From Sipunculus nudus (lineage: Eukaryota; Annelida; Sipuncula; Golfingiida; Sipunculidae): a stretch of DNA of 64,000 bases. Below the pieces are notes generated by a model, which was not told the origin of the DNA, did not search any database, and saw only the letters and a program-made list of their open reading frames with translations. The DNA lies in assembly GCA_026874595.1 (NCBI GenBank), contig CM049309.1:10379076-10443075 (forward strand), in the 5' to 3' direction. Position 1 is the stretch's first letter. Every line of letters starts with the position of its first letter. Shown one piece after another: positions 1 through 8,965 of this stretch. Made by a program: the position numbers and the translations under genes.

Positions 1-153
1 CCCTGTTAACTGTCAGGTCATAGAGGTGGCACCCTGGTAATCGTCAGGTCATTAATGTGGCACCCTGATAATTGTCAGGTCATAAAGGTGGCACCCTGGT
101 AATCGTCACGTCATAAATGTGGCACCCTGGTAATTATGAGTTTTTAAAGGTGA
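1..153. repeat. 31-bp tandem repeat array, cut by window edge
   Basis: Five consecutive units share the pattern caccctggtaatcgtcaggt followed by cataaatgtgg. Unit starts at 30, 61, 92 and 123 are exactly 31 bases apart. The first unit is cut by the window start and the last (123-153) is degenerate. Units differ by a few substitutions, alternating between 'aaggtgg' and 'aatgtgg' endings. The array probably continues upstream of the window. It is non-coding minisatellite or satellite DNA. Confidence 0.9.
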
Positions 154-944
154 TACCGCAATAATGATTACATTTGTTTATATTATATCTTTACCCATTA
201 AACTAATAATTCCCTGCTCTTACGAGGGCATCCCGGTAACGCTCCTGTAAACAACCTTTTCTGGTACCACTTAAGTCTAAAGGTGATCTTCCGTAGACGC
301 ACTCAATGGTGACAAAACGTGTCCAGTGCAGGCATTTTAGGTCATTTCCAGTTCATTTGGTTAGAAGTGTTAGATGGACACTGCGTGTGTGACTTGAAAA
401 TATATACATCCCAGTGCCCGTGGAAGATATATGCATCATGTTGTAATATACACATATATCGAGAATGCATTTTCAAGCCGAAGTGGGAAGCGGTATTTTG
501 TGACAAGCACCGTAAAAGCTTTCAAAGTGATTTTGAAATACAGCATAAAAAATCATCCGGTTGAGTTGGGGGGCTCATTAAATATTCTGTGGGTTCCTCA
601 TGTAGAGTTCTTGCCATTGGAAGCTTATGCCAGCTCCAGTCTGATATCCCCGACTAGAATAGATAATGTACTCGTAAATTGTTTCCAGATCTTAGGGCAT
701 AAAAGGATGGATTATTCCTAAGCCATCCTTTTACGCCATAGCCGCTCTCGGATAAATATGGTAGTTCAGATCATGCTTTCTCTAAGCTCCCTTAGCAAAT
801 TAATAATAAGCCGGCCTTTGCCGACTATAGTGGTATTGAACAGTTTCTTGTGTATTGAAATTTTTGGGATATATAATAAAGTTTATATGAAGAATTCTGG
901 ATGTATTATATTCAATGTTGTAGTAGGGTCCACACCACCCGAGT
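154..944. other. Non-coding stretch
   Basis: No gene or recognisable element is visible apart from the short hairpin at 696-737. The 80-130 codon open frames here overlap each other in several frames and show no domain, signal peptide or splice context. Confidence 0.5.
696..737. other. Perfect-but-one 15-bp hairpin
   Basis: ggcataaaaggatgg (696-710) and ccatccttttacgcc (723-737) are inverted copies with one mismatch around a 12-base loop. It is too short for a typical animal pre-miRNA. It could be a remnant of a small inverted-repeat element or a fortuitous palindrome. Confidence 0.5.
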
Positions 945-1065
945 GCAAATCGGAATCAAGTCACACAAGTCTTAGTCCAAGTCCGACTTATAAAGGCTCG
1001 AGACCAAGTCCATCATCTTCGGGTTCAAATCTAAGCTCGAGTCCAAGTCCAAGTCCAATAAAAAT
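945..1065 (+). repeat. Degenerate GAGTCC/AAGTCC hexamer repeat
   Basis: The hexamer gtccaa/gagtcc recurs imperfectly across the stretch (agtccaagtccgac, tcgagtccaagtccaagtcc). In one frame it reads as Ser-Pro dipeptides, which explains the apparent 130-codon frame at 758-1150; I regard that frame as an artefact. Related tracts occur at 35085-35180 and 35370-35500, and a short one at about 62505, so this is a dispersed low-complexity repeat. Confidence 0.6.
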
Positions 1066-2012
1066 ATCTTTATATAAAACACATTTTATATTGGATTTTC
1101 CAGATAATCATGATTATTTCCTTTATTGTTTACACAAGCTTATGCCTTGATCTTTAATTACATTTAGCTCCTAATGTAGGGATAAATCTTTGTATATATA
1201 ATACAGTCCTCAATGTTTTAATTTTCTGTCAATACTTAACATAATGTCCATATTTGAACATCCTAGTTTATGTGAAGTCTTTTTCCTTGTCCATTTATAT
1301 ATGTACCTGACCCAAAAATGTGTTTTCATTGATGATTGGCAGCAGATGACCGCTGTTTGTTCAGTTGTGAATGGAAATGTGCAGTTGGAATTAAATATGT
1401 TATGGTTCTAAAATGTGTTATATAGTTCTGGTCATAGGCTGGAATATGCTTTATGCCCATTAGTGAATAACTGAATTCCATTAACCACTCATATCAAGGC
1501 TGTACCCCATATAACAAGCTGTGTTATTAGTTTGCAATCTTTCTGTTAAATTTCCGTAAGACTGATATACATCCTGGCAATATGGCCGCCAGTTCTTCCT
1601 GGGACTGTACTCGGGTTTTCATTGTTAACAGGAGACGTTAAGGCCATGCGCCTTTAAAACAGTGCCGCTTCTGCATACATCTTAATTACTGTCGAAATGC
1701 TTAAATTTTACCTTTATCATTTGAAACAACCCGTCAACTATTATAACTACATTGTTCTGTCCAGATGCGTCACGCGTTTTCCATCACCCGCCACTTGCAA
1801 ATCGAAATTCGTGGCGGTCAAAGATTCATTTTTGTCGCCAATTTTTATGCTAAAACACACTAGCAATAATTATCATCAATTAACTTTTTCCCCAAAATTA
1901 ATACTCCCGATCAACATTTTTATCCTGAGTTAATGTTTTTCCCTAGTAAAAATGATAAATTAATACTCTCGACCATTAGCCATTCTCACATACAGCCAAT
2001 TTGGTGATTGGC
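1066..2012. other. Non-coding stretch
   Basis: AT-rich unique-looking DNA. I see no exon, RNA gene or named repeat. Confidence 0.5.
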
Positions 2013-2400
2013 TTCATATTCGCGGGGTTGAAATTTCGCGATATTCCGTGTTTCGCTAGATTTCTCTTTTAGCCACCCCACCATTTAAAAGGTCTAGAGT
2101 ATAACCTTAATTTTGAATTTTATTGAATAATTTGTGCAACATCATAAAAATCGAACGCTGACTGAACTAAACATCGACTGAGTGGAAGTAATTGTTCATT
2201 CATTTCACATAATTGCAAAGATCTGATATCATTTATAAAGCGATATCTGAACATACAAAATCTATCATTGTTCATAATATCAACCTTTTACCTTTCAACT
2301 CGCCTTCGCCGATGGGACCTCTTATTTACGAATGTTTATTTTCGCGATATTCCAGCTATAGCGAATATCGCAAATTTTAAAACATCGCGAACAAAAAGGC
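2013..2400 (-). repeat. Dispersed repeat family B (TTCGCG-rich), copy 1
   Basis: The left end has tattcgcggggttgaaattt and cgcgatattcc. The right end has ttttcgcgatattcc and gcgaatatcgcaaatttt. The reverse complement matches 62858-63165: both share a 'aataagaggycccaycg...ggtaaaag' segment followed by an unrelated-looking AT-rich core, and both end in gcgaaat..aacc..gaatatgaa. Clusters of CGCG-containing half-palindromes at both ends give imperfect terminal inverted symmetry, so a non-autonomous DNA element is likely. The family is not identified. Confidence 0.6.
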
Positions 2401-3585
2401 AAATACAGTAATTGGTATGGTTCTGTTGATGATGTTAAGGGGTTTATAGTGTATGAAAGATTGACAATGGATCACCAGAGTGGCTGTCATTCTCTTGTCA
2501 GTTTACATTGATAAGTAATGACAACCGTGAGAGGACAAAAATCCAAATGTCAGCTGTTTGACGCATTAGTTTGTTGTGTAATTTATCAAACTTCCCCTGG
2601 ATTGCAAAATAAATTAACTTCCCTGCACAGAGATTGTTAATTATTCCAAGTTAAACCAGCATCAAATTGAAGGGTTCAGAGTCAGTTTTAATTAAACACA
2701 GTTGTTTTGTTTATGAGGATGATAAGGTGAAGCGAATAAATGAACACTTGAAAATAAATGTTACGGAGACACGGGCGATGGTTTCCACGGGTTACGAAAG
2801 GTCCCGCAGAAGCAACTTAAAAAGAAGGAGGATTTGCCACATTATGTATCCCGTGGGATTATCAATAATAAAATAAGATCAATCTATTCACCATGAGAAG
2901 TTTTAACTGCGTGATGGGCCTACAAACGGGGACGCCGCATAATAAAAACTCTAATAAAGCCCTGATGTATTATGTATATCCGACTGGCCGTTCCATGCCA
3001 AACTGTATGCTTTGTCTTAAACCGAGGGAGGGCGTTCAGTGCAGAAACCGTGACACGCTAAGCCCCGATTCCGACACGGCCCCACCAGACTTCTTGGCTT
3101 GTTGAATTTATTATTTAACATTCTCGCCAGGCCCAAGAAGCATAGAATCCGTGTCACTGAGTGCAAAGGAACACTACCCCTCAAGTAATGAAGGATTGCT
3201 AGATCAATTCTCCTATAGGAAAGTCAAGGTCACCGGAAGTTGCCAAATGCGCTTGCCCCTACGCTTTCCACTAATATAAAGGAATTTTTCAATATATCTT
3301 ATTCAAAGGAAGAATCGTGTGAACGACGGGTAGACTTTTGAAGCCAAGACTGAGAATTTTTATCTTCAACCCCTGATGAATGACACGTGCAACATAACAA
3401 GGGTGACTGCGTAAATAAGCATAATATCAATCCTTCTCTGGTTGAAACGGAGACTATCTAATTGATAAATATATTAATTGATAAATCATTTCAATAAAAT
3501 CAGTTTACAGATTACACCAAAACAATGCCTTAGACGTAATAAAGGATTTCAAAATGCATTTTGTAATCATCAATCTAAGTCCCTC

Positions 3586-3588
<3 letters not shown>
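2401..3588. other. Non-coding stretch
   Basis: Two adjacent 70-codon frames (2667-2876, 2893-3105) lie in a slightly GC-richer patch. They have no family resemblance, no splice context and no conserved motif. Nothing else is recognised. Confidence 0.5.

Positions 3589-3653
<65 letters not shown>
3589..3653. repeat. (AT)n microsatellite
   Basis: An uninterrupted AT dinucleotide run of about 65 bases directly precedes the fold-back element that starts near 3664. Confidence 0.98.
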
Positions 3654-3658
<5 letters not shown>

Positions 3659-3663
3659 CTGAA

Positions 3664-3900
3664 ACACTCTAAGGCCTTCAGACAAGGTCAGAACGATAAA
3701 ACACTAAAGAAAAACAACACTGTAAATTCACTGCCGACTGTTTCACGGGATGCGACCCGATCCTCAGGTGAATGTTGTTAGAATCCTCATTCACCTGAGG
3801 ATCGGGTCGCATCCCGTGAAACAGTATGTGGTGAATTTACAGTTTTTTTTTATTTATTTCAGTGTTTATTGCTCTGGCATTGTTTGAAGGCCATAGAGCA
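3664..3900. mobile_element. Fold-back (long hairpin) element
   Basis: Two arms of about 115 bases are inverted copies of each other. The inner 38 bases are perfect: 3737-3774 (starts actgtttcacggg, ends aggtgaatg) pairs with 3788-3825 around a 13-base loop. Outside that, the symmetry continues imperfectly: cactgtaaattcac with gtgaatttacagt, and ctaaggccttcagacaaggt with the complement of tgtttgaaggccatag. The element has no coding capacity. It resembles a fold-back or hairpin MITE, and the high identity of the inner arms suggests recent formation or gene-conversion-like maintenance. Superfamily is unknown. Confidence 0.75.
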
Positions 3901-3929
3901 CTTTACACCGGAGGGTAACTATATCATAT

Positions 3930-3936
3930 ATATATA

Positions 3937-3968
<32 letters not shown>

Positions 3969-4027
3969 AAGAGAGAGAGACAGAGAGAGAGAAAGAGAGG
4001 GAAAGAGAGGGAAAGAGAGAGAGAGAA
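3930..4027. repeat. Compound (AT)(GT)(GA) microsatellite
   Basis: A short atatat run passes into gtgtgt and then about 75 bases of imperfect GA/GAAA repeats. Confidence 0.95.
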
Positions 4028-5119
4028 TTGGCCGCTCTACCTCGGTAAATAGCTCTCTTCCACTCTCTCATGAAATTTATGCATACAGAGACGGTCTATA
4101 AATATGTCATATAAGGTGGACATGTAAAGAAATATATATATACCCAATAATCCTAATCCCGACAGGGGAGCCATCAATCCCGCAGGACTCCCCGAGGACG
4201 GTCCCTTCTCTGAGAGGTATAACCTAACCTCGCAGAAACACGGGGGCCAAGGAATATTTATGTGCGCGCTAAGCTCAACTGTCACCTTAAATCATATTTA
4301 TGCTGTGCCGAGCTTTTGGCGCTTTATAAGGCGCCTCCATCCAAAGCTACCCAGGTTTTTGTAGGCTCTTTCTTGGACATGCGCCCGACAGATCCAGTTC
4401 TTTTTATATGCACAAATAACACTACTGGTCCAAGGAAATAACATCAACTGCCATGCTTGCTTTGTTACTATGTGAGTCAGCATAATTTGAGGACTTATTG
4501 TTCAGTGAGCTTAAAACATGAACAATGTAGTGTTCATTGCTATTTGATACAAACACTATAATCAGCTCATCATTTGCTCTATGTCGGAAATTTGGTTGCC
4601 TCGGTTTTGATTAGATATTTCGGATATGTCTCGCTAATGTGTATTGAATGTAGCAGATCTGTTGCCGTAATGTGTATTAAATACTCCAGATCTGTAGGTC
4701 AAAGTCAGTCAGTTATCATTTGTTTACCCATTCACTATCTGACATAACACTCTACAAACGCTCACATTTCAAATTTAATTTCTCTAATTTCTATTCCCGA
4801 GACTGCCTAATTAAACAATGGAAGGAACATGATCTGATTTTGTCATTGGAATGTTTTAAAAACTGGATTTGACGTCGATGTGGGATCTGGCCGGGTAACT
4901 GAGACGTTAAATATAAGAGCTTTAAATGTAACTGGAGACAACCGACAAATTAATATTGTATAGAAATTCGAGATAATGTCTAATCTTAGCTATGATTCTG
5001 GGTTCATCCACTCGAAATTGTAAAAAAGAACTTCAGCTACAAAAAGACACGTTCCTGTTCCACATTACCGCCTCAATCTTTTGAATATCTGTGTACCGTA
5101 CATAATAAAATTTAATAAA
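4028..5119. other. Non-coding stretch
   Basis: No recognisable feature. The minus-strand frames of 61-82 codons at 4037-4483 show no domain. Confidence 0.5.
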
Positions 5120-5341
5120 CTAGAAATCAGAATTCTAACGTATCCAAGCCTCCGCCATTCACTTATTCGGCCCATATTCATGTTCATTCGTGCATAAGTG
5201 ATTATACATTGGCGAATATCTCTTGATGACGTTCTTGGATCTGGAGCATATGCCGGATGCACACCAAAATCTGATCGATTCTTGTTTGGTCCATTCCCGA
5301 AATGCCCTGAAAATTTCATATGATTCCGTTCATGATTACAT
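5120..5341 (+). repeat. Dispersed repeat family A, copy 1 (left part)
   Basis: It begins ctagaaat, then has cctccgccat, attcacttattcggcccat, cgtgcataagtgat, atgacgttcttggatc, gatcgattctt and cgaaatgccctgaaaattt, in the same order as four other copies (21988, 37381, 54300, 55261). It stops after ttcatgattaca, where the other copies continue with gttatg.tgtgaacaaacac. The missing tail reappears at 5884-5940, so the intervening LTR element was inserted into this copy. Confidence 0.8.
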
Positions 5342-5372
5342 GTTCGGTCCTCTTTTATGTCACTCCGTAATA
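5342..5372 (-). repeat. LTR 3 of miniature retrotransposon, truncated
   Basis: The minus strand reads ttacggagtgacataaaag and then gaggaccgaac, matching the first 31 bases of the other LTRs. The remaining roughly 125 bases are missing at the junction with family A sequence. Immediately before it on the minus strand is gagggggtg (5381-5373), a short purine-rich tract in the place expected of a polypurine tract. Confidence 0.75.
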
Positions 5373-5470
5373 CACCCCCTCATAAGAGCGTTCTGCTATC
5401 AGAACAAGACTAATTATCCCAGGAGTCACACTTCCCTGGGCCACAAAGTTTACCGTCTCGTTAGACGAGT

Positions 5471-5622
5471 TGTTACGAAGACAAATTACTCAGGGGAAAA
5501 TTCTTGGCCGATCCGGGATTCGAACCCATAATTGTGGCGCACAAGTCCTGCGTACCAACCGCTTCGCTAGCAAAGCAAGCTTCACTAGCGAAACAGTTCG
5601 GTCCGCTTTTATGTCACCCCGT

Positions 5623-5626
<4 letters not shown>
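5471..5626 (-). repeat. LTR 2 of miniature retrotransposon (shared middle LTR)
   Basis: 156 bases, same ends as LTR 1 and clearly homologous throughout. On the minus strand it has a perfect A box tagcgaagcgg (5569-5559), 32 intervening bases, and a perfect B box ggttcgaatcc (5526-5516). The segment around ggacttgtgcgcc resembles a tRNA anticodon arm. The TATA position reads cataaaagc (5613-5605). It is followed on the minus strand by ctcgtct and gacggtaaacttt, a decayed version of the primer-site region next to LTR 1. Confidence 0.82.

Positions 5627-5674
<48 letters not shown>
5627..5674. repeat. (AT)n inside the LTR element
   Basis: A pure AT run of about 48 bases fills the end of the first internal region and abuts the middle LTR. 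It replaces the position where a purine tract would be expected. Confidence 0.95.
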
Positions 5675-5676
<2 letters not shown>

Positions 5677-5706
5677 GCACTGTAAGTTTACTGTAAGTTT
5701 ACCGTC

Positions 5707-5724
5707 ATCCCGGACGAGCCCCCA
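5707..5724 (-). promoter_or_regulatory. Primer binding site for tRNA-Pro
   Basis: On the minus strand, TGGGGGCTCGTCCGGGAT lies three bases after the LTR end. It is an 18-base complement of the 3' end of tRNA-Pro, the same primer site used by murine gammaretroviruses (established knowledge). It fixes the element's orientation and shows that the flanking repeat is a true LTR rather than a SINE or MITE. Confidence 0.88.
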
Positions 5725-5727
5725 TTT

Positions 5728-5883
5728 TGTTACGAAGACATTGCTCAGGGGAAAGCATAGGGCCGATCCCGGTTTCGAACCCATATCGGTGGCGCACAAG
5801 TCCGGTGTACCTACCGCTTCGCAAGAAAAGCAAGCTTCACTAGCGAGACAGTTCGGTCCGCTTTTATATGTCACCCCGTAACA
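5728..5883 (-). repeat. LTR 1 of miniature retrotransposon (5' LTR)
   Basis: 156 bases with TG...CA ends inside 7-base inverted termini (TGTTACG/CGTAACA). Reading the minus strand, a TATA-like box catataaaag (5870-5861) lies near the LTR start. A tRNA-like A box ttgcgaagcgg (5824-5814) and a perfect B box ggttcgaaacc (5781-5771) follow at tRNA-like spacing. The A box fits the eukaryotic consensus except at its second position. The LTR therefore carries both Pol II-type and Pol III-type promoter signals. Function is inferred. Confidence 0.8.
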
Positions 5884-5940
5884 ACACAAACACAAACACA
5901 CATCAACACGAACGGGTATGAACGCAATTAGGTTAATTTC
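5884..5940 (+). repeat. Dispersed repeat family A, copy 1 (right part)
   Basis: acacaaacacaaacacaca then cgaacgggtatgaacgca matches the tails of the other family A copies (for example cgcggatgaacgcataacc at about 22290). It is the continuation of 5120-5341 beyond the inserted LTR array. Confidence 0.7.
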
Positions 5941-6539
5941 ATGGACTCGAGGCAAAGAGGATCTTCTTGATTTATTAAAGAGATATAGCGGACATGGGCC
6001 ATTTTTCGGGGGGTGTGGGGGGGGGGGTGGATGTTCCCCTCACCTTTTAAGGGGTGGAGAACAAAGGTCCTATTGTCCCCTTCACTTTTAAGGGGTAAAT
6101 CAAGATACTTGTATGTCAAAATAATTCTATCAATCATTTTATAGTTTTAACTTATTTTCCTCCGTAATCTTACAATTAGACATTTTATATTGAGAAAATT
6201 TAGGATTTTGTATGGGCCAAATCCTTCACTGAACCTTGATAAATGTTTGCTCATATTTTCAAATGTTTTAATCATATGTAAATTATGATTAATAGAGTGC
6301 CGAAAATTGAGCAAAAATGATTTACATCTGATGGAAAAAGTTCATAATATGTGTGGGAATGAAGAAATAATGATATTCAGGGAGAGCAATATTATCCTCT
6401 TGGGGTGGGGATGGCGGGCGGGGGGGGGGGGGTAGTTCCGAGCGCTTCTTCTTGATCCTGGACGGGAGGGGGGTCGCTTTTGTCATTACTCCTGTGGATT
6501 GTCCCACTCAAATTTTCTCGGCATATAAGGCACGCCACA
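5941..6539. other. Non-coding stretch with G-runs and a short local duplication
   Basis: A G-rich run at about 6009-6028 precedes two similar segments, ttcccctcaccttttaaggg and gtccccttcacttttaaggg, about 40 bases apart. A 13-base G run lies at 6420-6432. No gene is seen. Confidence 0.6.
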
Positions 6540-6688
6540 ACCGTTTTAAGGGTTTCAGACCAATTTTGCGGCCTTGACCCCCCCCCCCCTTTCCTAACCT
6601 GGGGACCTGTTTTTAGGCTTTTTCTTTAGTCCACCTGGATTGGAATCCCCCTCCCCCTTTTTCCTATATCCGGGATCTGCCCTTGCTC
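6540..6688 (-). mobile_element. hAT-like miniature element, copy 1
   Basis: The reverse complement reads gggcagatcccggatatagg, a G-rich run, cctaaaaacaggtcccc, a run of Gs, and then ccaaaattggtctgaaac. This is the same order as the better copy at 38922-39130. The consensus end CAGGGGCGGATCC is typical of hAT-type non-autonomous elements in invertebrates. The left boundary is uncertain. Confidence 0.6.
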
Positions 6689-8309
6689 ATATACCTCTCA
6701 GTGATTTCAATTTCATATTTAGGCCATATCCACTCCAAGTTAAGTTACACCTGTCTCGATTAACAGTTGTGAAACCCGAGTTAGAATCGATTCAAAGTGA
6801 TTTCGTTAAAACGATAAAACGTAAAATATTTATAATGTTCATTTCGTCCTAGTGCATTTTGTTTAAATCCTAGAACTTATAATCTCCCGTTGCAGACCCA
6901 ATGCTTTATAAATGTATAATTTATAATTTTTTATACTTAAAAAATTGTTGTAGTTTAAAAAAAACCTTTGTCTGAGGGTACCAGCTAGACTAGGCAGAGA
7001 TATTGACCAGTATAAGTAAATTATTATTGATATCCTGATATCTAACTTCTTAGATATATACCCGAATGGCATTTTTGTAACTCCTTTTTAAATAACCAGG
7101 AACTTTATATTTAAAAATGTAAAGATATATGGTCATAATAATTCACACGAATAACATTTCAAAGAACATAAGAATTTTCTAGTTTTTTCTGTTTGCCATC
7201 ATTTAATCCTGCGGTTGTCTAGGTGCGTATATCTACCTCCCTCCCCAGATAGAATCAGATAAAGCACCATTACATAAATCCATTGAACACATTTAACTTA
7301 ATATGTAGATGTAAACGAAATCATTTTTCATGGACTGGAAGCCAGTTCTTTCCAGCATTATAATCTCGGTGTTATCTGTTTCCTAAAACCACAATGTTTA
7401 TATTCAGATAACCAGCTCCCGTGCATTTTATCTTGAAACTAGGATGCATAAAAAAATCATGTCTTGAACTTACTTATCGTTATCAGAAAAAGTCCAATCC
7501 TACGCATTGTCATTTTCTATAATAAAGAAAGCACCGACAGATAGTGATTGATGGATAATTTTAAATTACACCCGAATTCAAATATTTATATGCGCAAAAA
7601 TAAAGGCAGTCATTCCTGCTCTGACAGTCAGGGTATCTTATTGCCCTTACACATTTCCTGTCCTAGCTGTTATGCTTTCATTCCTATTAATATTATATAC
7701 TAGCTGCTCTCGTGGAAAATCCACGGCTCTATCTGATGCCTATTTTGTAATGATCTGATAGGAACTAAACGACGCATATTTTAATCCTAAGGTTTTTGCA
7801 GGAACTTTTGTCATGTGTTTCACTTATATGATATAAGGCATATACAGGGTGTACGAATTTTTAAGTGAGATATTTTTTTTTTCGATAAGCAACATAGGTC
7901 CGACAGTTTCATTGCTTGGGAAATATCGTAGATATAACGATTGTATAAAGAAGTATTCTACCGTGAAATAATATGAAAGATGCTTTGTATTAGTTGAAGC
8001 TCAGGCGACATCGTGAAACACGATGTTTATTCAGTGTAGTCAGTTGAGGGTATAGTCTAAGTCATGTTAACAGACACATGCGTTATTTGTATACACATTC
8101 ATATGTCGTGGAAGTCCCTTGTACGCGAAACGTATAGTTGGCAATTTTTGGTTTAAGTAATGAAAATTGTCATGGAATAAGCAGGTCTGATGCAAAATGG
8201 ACAACTCTCCCAGATAAAAAAACCAGGTTGAATGGTTCGTTGCATTGTCTTTCAGCAAATTAACGCGAAATGTAATATACAGATTTTGCTCAAAATTTGT
8301 AGAGGGGTA
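6689..8309. other. Non-coding stretch
   Basis: AT-rich. A possible transposon-end string tacagggtgtac occurs at about 7844 without a matching partner nearby. No gene is seen. Confidence 0.5.
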
Positions 8310-8880
8310 GAGTAAAAATGCATCCGTAATCCATTACATTTTTGGAGGTAATCGTAATAACTATAATATATTTTTTTTCTTAAGTGCCATAATCACAATT
8401 CCACAAAGGAATAATTTAAAGCGGCTATTCCTTTGTCCCCGAGTGATGCCGCCCATTCGTATGGCACTCGCCTGGTGAACCCGTGTTTCCACTCAACGGA
8501 AAAGTGCTCCCTATTAAAAGATTCATGTGGACATGTGTTTGGCGCTTGAATTTAAAATCTTTACTTCCTTTTGACAGAGTAGAATTCCTTAACAGGCGAT
8601 ATAATGGAAAAGGGGTTCCGTGAGGATTATATGTCGCCTCCTGAAAAAGCGTGACAGGCGAAAAATGTTTTGCTGAACCTTTGTACAGGTTAAGGGTATA
8701 GGCATATCAATAGTCCGTTTCATTTTGGAGGTAATAAGAATCGCCATCATATACATTTTCTTAAAAATAAACCATTATGACAAAGGACCATTCCTTTGTC
8801 CCCGCGTGGAAGCTACCCATTCGTGTTTATTTGTTCTGCCACTCGCTAGGTGAACTCGTGTTACTGAAGCATGACAGTGG
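8310..8880 (+). repeat. Family C repeat fragment with internal direct duplication
   Basis: Two segments about 385 bases apart (roughly 8330-8500 and 8720-8870) share tttggaggtaat, attcctttgtccccg, cccattcgt, gccactcgc and ggtgaac.cgtgtt. Between them, 8541-8660 (ctttacttccttttgacaga, tcgcctcctgaaaaa) matches the copy at 11440-11930 but lacks a central part. It is a diverged, rearranged member of family C. No coding capacity is evident. Confidence 0.65.
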
Positions 8881-8965
8881 TCACACGTGAAACGCATACA
8901 CTGAAAACATAGGTTCGTCAAGCGGTTAGTCAAAATTACGGCCGACTAAGCTGTTCGTCATTAGA

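Larger units (their letters stand above)
5342..5883 (-). mobile_element. Miniature LTR retrotransposon (TRIM-like) tandem array
   Basis: On the minus strand the order is: LTR 5883-5728, 3-base spacer, primer binding site 5724-5707, short internal region with (AT)n, LTR 5626-5471, second internal region 5470-5373 ending in a purine-rich tract, and a truncated LTR 5372-5342. The two complete LTRs are both exactly 156 bases and start TGTTACG and end CGTAACA. There is no open frame for gag or pol, and the internal regions are only about 100 bases. This is the architecture of terminal-repeat retrotransposons in miniature, and arrays sharing LTRs are known in that class. It would need proteins from another LTR element. 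It lies inside a family A repeat, so it is the younger insertion. Confidence 0.82.

Noticed and set aside
758-1150. 130-codon frame rich in Ser-Pro
   Set aside because: The Ser-Pro stretch is the same hexamer repeat; no signal peptide or domain outside it.
5516-5526. Possible functional tRNA genes at the B-box sites in the LTRs, and at 52061 and 62470
   Set aside because: Acceptor and T stems do not pair; the LTR sites lie within repeats with LTR structure and the others look like SINE heads.
5504-5955. Overlapping frames of 113-125 codons on both strands at 5.5-5.95 kb
   Set aside because: They run through the LTRs and the (AT)n tract (Tyr-Ile repeats) and are not genes.
7840-7900. tacagggtgtac, resembling a Tc1/mariner-type end
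   Set aside because: No inverted partner found within a plausible distance.
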